From positions 248,001-312,000 of the forward strand of contig NZ_WEGL01000003.1 in assembly GCF_009604455.1 (NCBI RefSeq): a stretch of DNA of 64,000 nucleotides, written 5' to 3'. This DNA is from Streptomyces sp. RB17 (GTDB taxonomy: Bacteria; Actinomycetota; Actinomycetes; Streptomycetales; Streptomycetaceae). The notes beneath the pieces are model-generated. The model worked only from the letters and a program-made list of their open reading frames with translations, did not search any database and was not told the origin of the DNA. Each line of letters opens with the position of its first letter. Positions within the stretch are counted from its first letter, which is position 1. Made by a program: the position numbers and the translations under genes. Positions 36,051-43,316 of the stretch are shown in pieces.

Positions 36051-37295
36051 TCAGTCCTCGAACGTGACGGTGATCTTCTGGGCGAGGCCGGTCATCGCCG
36101 CGTAGGCGGACTCGAGCGAGTCGCCGGTGGTGCCGAGGAACCCGAGGATGGTGTTGCCGTGCGGAGGACGCTTGATGACGTCCCCCGGCCGGGCGGTGAT
36201 CTTGAGGAGGAAGACCCGCTCGTCCTCGCTGACGTCGGCCGGCACCTCGACGTGGCGCACCGTACCGGCCTCGCTGATCAGGCACATGGCGGTGATGTGG
36301 GTGCCGGTGGGCGTGTAGTGCCGGACCTGCGGAAGGATCCCGGCGCCGATGTCGGCCACGGCGCGGATCGGGTCGTGCCCGGCGGTGAGCCGGGCGATGG
36401 CGTCGAGCCCGCCGCCGCCGACCCTGGCGGCGATCTCCAGGATGTACGGCTTGCCCTGGTGGAAGCGGACCTCGGCGTGCATCACGCTGCGGCGCAGGCC
36501 CTGGGCGTGGGCGGCCGCCTTGACCACCTGGTGCAGCTCGGCGAGGTCCTCGGCGCCGAGCGAGGTGGGGGCGTGGTGGACGTCGTCGTCGAAGGTCTCG
36601 CCCTCGCTGGTGATGCGGTCCACCACCGACCCGAGGTAGACCTCGTCGTCCCAGGCGACGGCCTCGACGAGGAACTCCCGGCCGTCCAGGAAGGATTCCA
36701 CGAGCAGGCCCTGCGGGCCCAGGTCCAGGCCGTCCGCCTCGGAGACCGCCCAGAACATCTCACGGATGCCCTCCGCGGCCTGGGCGTAGCGCAGTTCGAG
36801 CTCCGCGTCGTCGTCGATCCGGAAGACGAAGTTGCTGCCCGCGCCCATGGTGGGTTTGAGGATGACCGGATAGCCGAATTCCGCGGCGGCCTCCCGGGCG
36901 GCCTGCAGGCTGTCGGCGAGGCGGAAGCCCGGGTGCGGCACACCGTGGCGGGCGTGCGCCTGCCGCATCAGGTACTTGTTGCGGCAGTTGACGGCGGCCT
37001 CGACTCCGATGGAGGGCAGTCCCAGGGCCTCGGCCACCGCGGCGACCGCGATGACGGCCGACTCCGAGAAGGTGATGACCCCGTCGAACCGCTCCTCGGC
37101 GTGCCAGGCGCGGGCCTGCTCGATCATCTCGTCGATGTGCTTGGAGCCGACCAGCCGGTAGCGCTCGGCCGGCCAGAAGTCCTCGGTGCCCTCCCCGTTG
37201 AGGACGTACAGCTCGACGCCGTGGTCCTCGACCTGCTGATAGCGGGAGTGGTAGTAGCTGAGGTACTGACGGGTCTCGATGGTCAGGAGCTTCAC
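36051..37295 (-). CDS. ATP-grasp carboxylate-amine ligase
   Basis: A 414-residue ligase. N-terminal Rossmann-like part (KLLTIETRQYLSYYHSRYQQ), ATP-grasp core with GYPVILKPTMGAGSNFVFRI (ATP lysines), the acidic LLVESFLDGREFLVEAVAWD, and metal ligands in ILEIAARVGGGGLD. The layout is that of BtrJ-, DdaF- or RizA-like ligases, which activate a carboxylate as acyl phosphate and join it to an amine. The GTG at 37295 overlaps the exporter stop codon. One of three ATP-grasp-type ligases in the cluster, it is a candidate for peptide-bond formation to the hydrazine unit. Confidence 0.85.
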   Translation of the reverse strand: MKLLTIETRQYLSYYHSRYQQVEDHGVELYVLNGEGTEDFWPAERYRLVGSKHIDEMIEQARAWHAEERFDGVITFSESAVIAVAAVAEALGLPSIGVEAAVNCRNKYLMRQAHARHGVPHPGFRLADSLQAAREAAAEFGYPVILKPTMGAGSNFVFRIDDDAELELRYAQAAEGIREMFWAVSEADGLDLGPQGLLVESFLDGREFLVEAVAWDDEVYLGSVVDRITSEGETFDDDVHHAPTSLGAEDLAELHQVVKAAAHAQGLRRSVMHAEVRFHQGKPYILEIAARVGGGGLDAIARLTAGHDPIRAVADIGAGILPQVRHYTPTGTHITAMCLISEAGTVRHVEVPADVSEDERVFLLKITARPGDVIKRPPHGNTILGFLGTTGDSLESAYAAMTGLAQKITVTFED

Positions 37296-38575
37296 GATGT
37301 GGCTGCCTTTGCTGCGTCGGACGACCGGAGGGAGTGGGGGCGGGCGTAGAGCGAGCCGACGACCGCGACGGTCGCGAGCGTGCCGAAGGCGGCGAGGGTC
37401 GCGTAGCCCCGGACGACTCCGTAGTGGTCGCAGATGTAGGCGACCACCAGGGTCAGTACGAGGCTCACCGCCAGGCCCGCGCCGTTGGCGGCGCCGAACA
37501 CCCGGCCCGCCCGGTTGTCGGGGATGTTGCGCATCAGCTCGGTACGGGCGGGCAGCCGGCCGAAGACGAACGTGAGGCCGGCCAGGAAGACGCCGGGAAG
37601 CAGGGTCCACAGCGCCAGCGGCTGGACGAAGGCGAGCCCGGCGCAGACGCCGTACCCGACCAGGATCAGCAGCCGGTAGTCGGCCTTCTCCTGGAGCCTC
37701 TTGTAGACGGCGATGCCGATGAGGATGCCGGTGCAGGCGAGGGCATCGGCGATGCCCAGGGTGGCGGCACCCTGGTGGAACCGGTCCACGACGACGACCA
37801 GCAGAAGGGTGTTGGCCACGGTGACGATGACGCTGCCGATGCTGAACAGAGCGGCCAGCCGGGCCACCGGCCCGCGCGGGAGCGCTTCGGCCGGGGCGGT
37901 CGCTTCCGTCTCCGGCGTCTCCGGGTCCGGCTCCGCCGTCCCGGCGGCCGCGGGGGCGGGCTCGGTGGCGGGCCGACGGCCCAGCGAGAACAGCAGGACG
38001 GCGGAGACCGCGAAGGTGGCGGCGTTGAAGAAGAAGAGCGGGGTCGCGCCGAAGAACTGCACGGCGAAGCCGCCCGCCACGCCGGAGAGCATGGTGCCGC
38101 CCTGGAAGGCGAACTCGTAGTTGGCGTTGAAGGGGCCGAGCCGCTCGGCGGGCACCCGCTCCTTCATCAGTGCCATGCTCGCCGGCATGAACAGGGCCGA
38201 CAGCACGGCCAGCACGAGGTTGACACCGTAAGCGGCCGCGGTGCTGGTTCCGCCCAGCACCAGCCAGAGCGGCAGGAAGGCCGCGGTGAGCGTGCTGAGC
38301 ACGTCGGTGGTGACGCACAGCGTGCGGCGGTCGAACTTGTCGGCCCAGCGGCCGAAGAGCACGGACAGCAGCACCTGGGGCAGTGCCACCAGGACGTAGA
38401 CCCAGCCGACGGACAGGGTGGTACCCGAGTCCTTGTAGATCAGCAGCGAGGACGCGATCAGCTGGATGTTGTTGCCGAGGTTGGTCACGAAGACCGCGGG
38501 CAGCAGCAGCCGTTCGGTCCGCCGCCATGCTGCACCCGCCTCCTGCGGTGGGGTGCCGGCGAGCAAGGTGGTCAT
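37292..38575 (-). CDS. MFS transporter, probable product exporter
   Basis: A 427-residue membrane protein with about 12 spans. The MFS motif between helices 2 and 3 is seen as GRWADKFDRRTLCVTTD, and a charged Pro/Ala/Glu loop separates the two halves (about residues 205-245). It belongs to the enterobactin-exporter-like group (MFS_3). Lying inside the biosynthetic operon and coupled to the next ligase gene by a GTGA overlap, it probably exports the product and gives self-protection. Confidence 0.88.
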   Translation of the reverse strand: MTTLLAGTPPQEAGAAWRRTERLLLPAVFVTNLGNNIQLIASSLLIYKDSGTTLSVGWVYVLVALPQVLLSVLFGRWADKFDRRTLCVTTDVLSTLTAAFLPLWLVLGGTSTAAAYGVNLVLAVLSALFMPASMALMKERVPAERLGPFNANYEFAFQGGTMLSGVAGGFAVQFFGATPLFFFNAATFAVSAVLLFSLGRRPATEPAPAAAGTAEPDPETPETEATAPAEALPRGPVARLAALFSIGSVIVTVANTLLLVVVVDRFHQGAATLGIADALACTGILIGIAVYKRLQEKADYRLLILVGYGVCAGLAFVQPLALWTLLPGVFLAGLTFVFGRLPARTELMRNIPDNRAGRVFGAANGAGLAVSLVLTLVVAYICDHYGVVRGYATLAAFGTLATVAVVGSLYARPHSLRSSDAAKAATS

Positions 38576-38615
38576 CAGCGGGTTCTCATTCCGAGGTGGG
38601 AGGTATACACCGGGC

Positions 38616-40190
38616 TCAGCCCAGGCGGGGCAGGGTGAAGGGGGCGATCCGCTCGGCCGGCGGGGCGGCCGGGTCGAGGTCGACGCCGGCCGCGACGGCC
38701 TGTTCGGCGGTGTCCACGAGGATCGGTGCGGCACCGGTGAGCACCGCCGCCGCCTGCGCGAACAGATTGCCCAGGTCCTGCGGGGCGGCCGCGCCGGCCA
38801 GTGCCGCCTCTGCGGCACCGCGCAGCCGGGCGATCTGCTGGACCACGGTGTCGGCGGCCTGGGCCGGGCTGAAGCTGCGCAGGCCGTAGGCGAGCGCGAA
38901 GCGGTCGGCGATGGCCGCGGCGCGGCGGCGGCCCTCCGGGCCGACCGGCAGCGTGCTGTCACCGCTCGCGCCGGCGGCCAGCTGCGCCAAGGCCGCGGCC
39001 AGGTCGTTCCACGGGGTGGTGAGGCGCTCGTCGACCAGGGCGCGGAAGTTCTTCCGGTCGAAGTTGGTGCGGTGGTGCTCGGGAGCGGTCAGCGCCAGGA
39101 AGAAGCGGGCCACGTCGCGCGGGGCGTCCAGCAGCAGCTCGGTGCTGTTGATCAGGTGCTGGCGCGAGGTGGAGAACTTGGCATGGTCGAGCTCGTAGAA
39201 CTCGTTGCACACGTTGGCGGCCGGGGTGATGTAGCGGTCACCGTGGGCCAGCAGCATCACCAGGTCCATCAGGCCCCAGTGGTAGACGTTGTCGAAGCCG
39301 TGGAAGTACACCAGCTCGGCGTCCTGGTCCGCGCGCCAGTGGGCGTCGGTCTCGGTACGGATGTCACCCTGCCGACCGGCCGCCCACCAGGTGGCGTAGA
39401 TCGAGGCGGGCATGGCTTCGATCCACGGGTAGAGGATCTGCCCCGGGGTCTCCTCGAACGGCGCCTCGATGCCCCACTCGCCGGGCACGGTGACCGGGAT
39501 GTCCGGCAGCGGACGCGCGAGGATCTCGCGGACCAGCTGGGCGGCGTGCGGACGCCACAGCGGGCTCACCCGGGCGAAGTGCTCCTCGATGCGCTCGCGG
39601 TACTCCTCGGCCGGCAGCACCCAGATGGTGCACTCGCGGTGGCTGACCGGCTCGTCCGGGTCGAGGACGTTGTACGGGCGGAGCAGCTCGGTGAAGTTGT
39701 TGGGGTGGCCGCAGCCCTCGCAGGCGCCGGCGCTGCTGGGCACCAGGCAGACCGGGCACTCGCCGCCGACCAGGCCGTCGTACAGGAACGTGCCCGTGGT
39801 CTCGGCGTAGGGAAGGCGTACGGTGCGCAGCCGGAGCCGGCCGTCATCGTGGAGCCTGCGGACGAAGTCGAGGACGGTGGTTCGGTAGGTGTCGTCGATC
39901 GGCGGCAGGCCGTCCATCGAGATGCCCATCGCGTGCAGCGACTTCTCGATGGCGGAGGTGGCGCCGGCCACCAGCTCCCCAGGGGTGACGCCCTTACGGC
40001 GCGCGCTGGCCACGACGTAACTCTGGCTGTCGTCGGTGCAGGTGGTGAGGACGACCTCGCGGCCGAGCGCGCGCTGGCGGCGGGCGTAGATGTCCGCGGA
40101 CAGGTAGGGGCCGGCCAGGTGGCCGACGTGCAGGTCACCGTTGGGCGTGGGGGTGGCGGGGATGAGGATCACGGGACGGGAGCTGGTCAT
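38616..40190 (-). CDS. Methionyl-tRNA-synthetase-like protein, C-terminal half of a split hydrazine synthetase
   Basis: A 524-residue class I synthetase-like protein. HVGH (21-24) replaces HIGH and KFSTS (about 337-341) replaces KMSKS. A zinc knuckle (ECPVC and CEGCGH, about 145-165) and DNVYHWGLMDLVML are MetRS-like. It lacks a normal anticodon-binding domain: the C-terminal 150 residues are Ala-rich helices. In hydrazine synthetases such as Spb40 and Tri28 this domain adenylates an amino acid and lets it attack N-hydroxylysine to form an N-N bond. Its ATG overlaps the cupin stop (ATGA), indicating stoichiometric expression. Confidence 0.88.
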   Translation of the reverse strand: MTSSRPVILIPATPTPNGDLHVGHLAGPYLSADIYARRQRALGREVVLTTCTDDSQSYVVASARRKGVTPGELVAGATSAIEKSLHAMGISMDGLPPIDDTYRTTVLDFVRRLHDDGRLRLRTVRLPYAETTGTFLYDGLVGGECPVCLVPSSAGACEGCGHPNNFTELLRPYNVLDPDEPVSHRECTIWVLPAEEYRERIEEHFARVSPLWRPHAAQLVREILARPLPDIPVTVPGEWGIEAPFEETPGQILYPWIEAMPASIYATWWAAGRQGDIRTETDAHWRADQDAELVYFHGFDNVYHWGLMDLVMLLAHGDRYITPAANVCNEFYELDHAKFSTSRQHLINSTELLLDAPRDVARFFLALTAPEHHRTNFDRKNFRALVDERLTTPWNDLAAALAQLAAGASGDSTLPVGPEGRRRAAAIADRFALAYGLRSFSPAQAADTVVQQIARLRGAAEAALAGAAAPQDLGNLFAQAAAVLTGAAPILVDTAEQAVAAGVDLDPAAPPAERIAPFTLPRLG

Positions 40191-40606
40191 CGGCCGGCTC
40201 CGTCCGTGGCTCCGGCCGGGTCCCGGCCGTCGGCCTCGGTGCGGGCGTGCCGCTCGGAGAAGCCGCGGGCGAGGTCGGCGTCCCACCAGACGGCGTACAT
40301 CTCGAAGTCCTCGTCGCCGCGGTTGACCACCTGGTGGCCCTGGCCGGGGACGAAGTGGACGATGTCGCCCTTGGTGAAGGGGTGGTACTCGCCGTTCACG
40401 AACAGTTCGGCGGAGCCGGTGACCGCGATCCATATCTCGTACTCGTGGTGGGCGTGTGCGCCGGACTCGGCGCCCGGGCGCACCAGGCACCACGAGCCCT
40501 CGAAGGGGGCGTTCAGCAGCGGCCAGGGCATCAGCCGCTGGGCGGCGAGACCGTTGTCGGGCTGGAGGCCGGCGCGGCGGTCGAGCCCGCGGATTTCCAT
40601 GGTCAT
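40187..40606 (-). CDS. Cupin, N-terminal half of a split hydrazine synthetase
   Basis: A 139-residue cupin. Metal ligands lie in GAHAHHEYEIWIAVTGSAEL (motif 1) and in FVPGQGHQVVN (motif 2). In known hydrazine synthetases a cupin domain is fused to the MetRS-like domain and catalyses the rearrangement of the ester-linked intermediate to the hydrazine. Here the two are separate and translationally coupled. AGGAGG lies 11 nt before the ATG at 40606. A second ATG at 40600 is possible. It follows the N-hydroxylase gene by 34 nt. Confidence 0.85.
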   Translation of the reverse strand: MTMEIRGLDRRAGLQPDNGLAAQRLMPWPLLNAPFEGSWCLVRPGAESGAHAHHEYEIWIAVTGSAELFVNGEYHPFTKGDIVHFVPGQGHQVVNRGDEDFEMYAVWWDADLARGFSERHARTEADGRDPAGATDGAGR

Positions 40607-40640
40607 GACGGGGTGTTCCTCCTGGGTGGGGACGGGCCGG

Positions 40641-41957
40641 TCAGGCGGCGCGGGCCGCGGGCGCCCGTAGGACGCGCTGGTCGGCACCGCGGGCGCGAAC
40701 GGCGAGCAGGTCGGTGACGATGTCGCCGGCCCGGGCGGCCAGCACGCTCAGCAGCGAGTCGGCGATGCCGTGGGTGGCCTCGTTGACGCCCTGCAGGTGG
40801 CAGGTGGCGGTGCTGCCCTCGGGAAGCTGGAGCCGGTAGTTGCGGTCGACCGTGATCGCGGCGGGGTCGGTGATCCCGGCGGATGCGCTCAGGTCCCGGA
40901 TCAGCCATGGCATGCCGCGCTCGAACCCGGTCCCGAGCAGCACGGTGTCGCAGCGGTGCTCGGTGACCTCGCCGGTGCGGCGGTCGGACAGGGTGAGGAC
41001 CACCTCGTCGCCGTCCAGGACGGCGGCGGTGACGTCGGTCATGGTGACCATGCGGAGGCGCTCCTGGCCGGTGAGCTTCTCCAGGTAGGTCTGCTTGTAG
41101 AGGGTGTCCAGCATGGCCGGTGAGAGGCCGGCGTAGTTGGTGCGGTGCATCTCACGCAGCAGCTGCTCGCGGGAGTTCGGGGAGGTCCCGTGGAAGTCGT
41201 CGATGAAGGACGGGTAGAAGATCTCGTTGGTGAACTTGCTGCTTTCGTAGGAGTTCAGTCCGATGGACCGCATGATCATGGTGCACTCGGCCTGCGGAAG
41301 CCTCTGGTGAGCGGTCCACAGCATCTCGGCGGCGCTCTGGGCGGCACCGATGACGGACACCCGGCGCGTGCGGCGCTCGTCGAGGGTGGCGAAGCCCTCG
41401 GTGAAGCGGGTGCTGTGGATGGCCCGGTCGGCCGGCAGGTCCTTGAAGACCTCGGGGACGTGCGCGTCCCGGCCCACGCCGACCACCAGGTCGCGGCAGG
41501 TCAGCGCGGTGCCGTCGGTCAGGTGGACACGCCAGCCGGTGACCGCGCCGGAGGGGTCGCGCAGGGCCTGAGACCGGCTGACCCCCCGCCCGAAATCGAT
41601 CTTGGTGTGGGTGAGGGACTCGGCGACCCAGGCGAAGTAGCCGGATATCTCCTGACGGTAGGGAACGGCGCTGCCCAGGTTGATGAAGTCGTCGAGCCTG
41701 CCGATGGAGTGCAGGTAGTTGACGAAGGTGAAGCGGCTGCGGGGGTTGCGCAGGGTCACCAGGTCCTTGAGGAAGGACACCTGGCTCTGGGCCCAGGGCA
41801 GCATCATGCCGCGCTGCCAGACGATGTCGTCGGCCTGCTCCAGGATCAGCGTGCCGGCCGCCACCTCGGCGGGGGCGAGTTCCTCCAGCGCGATGGCGAG
41901 GGCGAGGTTGGCGGGGCCTGCGCCGACCAGAAGGGTGTCGATGTCGAACGCGGTCAC
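40641..41957 (-). CDS. L-lysine/L-ornithine N-monooxygenase (SidA/IucD/PvdA family)
   Basis: A 438-residue flavoprotein. FAD site LLVGAGPANLALAIA, NADPH site VSVIGAAQSAAEMLW, substrate-side motifs MMLPWAQSQVSFLKDLVTLR and SIGLNSYESSKFTNEIFYP, and the C-terminal DTVLLGTGFERG. It hydroxylates the side-chain amine of a diamino acid using NADPH and O2. Such enzymes feed hydroxamate siderophores, but no siderophore synthetase is present. A cupin and a MetRS-like gene follow directly, so the expected role is N6-hydroxylysine supply for N-N bond formation. Confidence 0.92.
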   Translation of the reverse strand: MTAFDIDTLLVGAGPANLALAIALEELAPAEVAAGTLILEQADDIVWQRGMMLPWAQSQVSFLKDLVTLRNPRSRFTFVNYLHSIGRLDDFINLGSAVPYRQEISGYFAWVAESLTHTKIDFGRGVSRSQALRDPSGAVTGWRVHLTDGTALTCRDLVVGVGRDAHVPEVFKDLPADRAIHSTRFTEGFATLDERRTRRVSVIGAAQSAAEMLWTAHQRLPQAECTMIMRSIGLNSYESSKFTNEIFYPSFIDDFHGTSPNSREQLLREMHRTNYAGLSPAMLDTLYKQTYLEKLTGQERLRMVTMTDVTAAVLDGDEVVLTLSDRRTGEVTEHRCDTVLLGTGFERGMPWLIRDLSASAGITDPAAITVDRNYRLQLPEGSTATCHLQGVNEATHGIADSLLSVLAARAGDIVTDLLAVRARGADQRVLRAPAARAA

Positions 41958-42053
41958 TCGGGTCTCCTGATTCGGGTGCGGGTTGCGAAGGGTGCTGCGG
42001 GGCCGGTTCGGGCGGCCGGGGCTCCGGGGTTGGGGGGGACGCCCCGGCGCCGG

Positions 42054-43316
42054 TCAGGTCAGCCGAACCGCCGACGCGGCCTGTGCGGCGTCCAGGACGG
42101 CGGCGCAGGACTCGGGATCGGGTCCTTCGCCCACCAGCAGGGCGTAGCGGCTGAGGTTGGCGTAGCCTCCCGGCGGCAGTCGCAGGGCGGCGCCGTCCGG
42201 GGTGATCTGCTCGGCTTCCAGCAGGCCGGGTGTGCTGCCCGGGGCGGGCAGGGTGACTGCGGCGACCGTGCCGTCCACGGGCGGGTAGCAGAAGCGGATG
42301 CCGACGGTGGCGATCCTGGCCGGGGTGAGGTCGGCGGCCCGCCCGCGGGCGGTTTCCACCGCCACGTCGGCCGGGTCGATCCCGGTGGCCAGTCGGCCCA
42401 CGTACGGGATCAGGTCACCGCCCAGCCGGGCGTTGACCTCGACGATCGCCGGCCCTCGGGAGCTGAACTTGACCTCGGTGTGGGTCATCCCGGTGGAGAC
42501 GCCGAGGGCACGATGGGCGCGTTCCAGGGTGTCGAGCAGGACAGGGTCGGTGAGCAACGGGTCGTCGGCGGAGACGGTGTGGCCGGTCTCCTCGAAGTAG
42601 GGCTCCAGGCCGACGGACTTGTGCGCGACGAACATCGGCCGGTACTCACCGTTCAGGACGGCGCCGTCGATGCTGATCTCGGGACCGGTGAGCATCTCCT
42701 CCACGAGGACGCCGCCCTCGAAGTCGGGGTTGCCTGCGCGGCCGGCCTGCTCGGCGGTGGCGAAGGCGGAGTCGAGGGCCGCCTCGTCCTCGACGCGGAC
42801 CACTCCGATGCTGGCGCCCATGCCGCGCGGCTTGACCACGACCGGGTAGCCGAACCCGGCGGCCGCCTCGCGGGCCGCCGCGAGGTCGGTGACGAAGGCG
42901 AACCCCGGCTGGACCAGGCCGGCCTGGGTGAGCAGGGCCCGGGTGCGGGACTTGTCACGGCAGTTGAGGGCGCCCGCCACGGTGAGGCCCGGCAGCTCGA
43001 GGGCTTCGGCGATATGAGCGGTGGCGACCACGAGGGTCTCGTCGTACGACATCACCCCCGCCACCGGGCGCTCGGCGGCCACCTGCCGGGCGGCCTCGAC
43101 GAGCGCGGGGACATCGGGGGTCATCCGCTCCGGGTGGAGCTGGGGGACCACGGTGTGGCCGGTGACGTGGGCCAGCTGCCAGCCGGGTTCGGCGGCGTCC
43201 AGCAGCCAGACCGGGTGCTTGCCCGCGGAGGACAGCAGGTACTCGCGGTAGCGCTGCACCCCGCTGCCGACGACCAGGATGAGGCCGTCGTCGGGGGTGG
43301 GACCGTCGGTGGTCAT
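42054..43316 (-). CDS. ATP-grasp ligase
   Basis: A 420-residue ligase. Pre-ATP-grasp domain with ILVVGSGVQRYREYLLSSAG, core lysine and glycine loop GYPVVVKPRGMGASIGVVRV, acidic strand LVEEMLTGPEISIDG, and metal-binding AIVEVNARLGGDLIPYV. These resemble carboxylate-amine ligases such as L-amino acid ligases and carnosine synthase. It is coupled to the M1 aminopeptidase gene (ATGA overlap). It is a second candidate for amide formation. Confidence 0.87.
   Translation of the reverse strand: MTTDGPTPDDGLILVVGSGVQRYREYLLSSAGKHPVWLLDAAEPGWQLAHVTGHTVVPQLHPERMTPDVPALVEAARQVAAERPVAGVMSYDETLVVATAHIAEALELPGLTVAGALNCRDKSRTRALLTQAGLVQPGFAFVTDLAAAREAAAGFGYPVVVKPRGMGASIGVVRVEDEAALDSAFATAEQAGRAGNPDFEGGVLVEEMLTGPEISIDGAVLNGEYRPMFVAHKSVGLEPYFEETGHTVSADDPLLTDPVLLDTLERAHRALGVSTGMTHTEVKFSSRGPAIVEVNARLGGDLIPYVGRLATGIDPADVAVETARGRAADLTPARIATVGIRFCYPPVDGTVAAVTLPAPGSTPGLLEAEQITPDGAALRLPPGGYANLSRYALLVGEGPDPESCAAVLDAAQAASAVRLT

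Noticed and set aside
35961..38638. Long plus-strand frames opposite the ATP-grasp and MFS genes.
   Set aside because: Shadows of real minus-strand genes. Composition is Arg/Gly/Val-rich without conserved motifs.
38616..40190. A second housekeeping methionyl-tRNA synthetase.
   Set aside because: The C-terminal anticodon-binding region is replaced by Ala-rich helices, and the gene is coupled to a cupin inside a biosynthetic operon.
40641..41957. Siderophore biosynthesis as the role of the N-hydroxylase.
   Set aside because: No IucA/IucC-like or NRPS siderophore synthetase, acyltransferase or iron-siderophore transporter is present. The adjacent cupin and MetRS-like genes indicate N-N bond formation instead.
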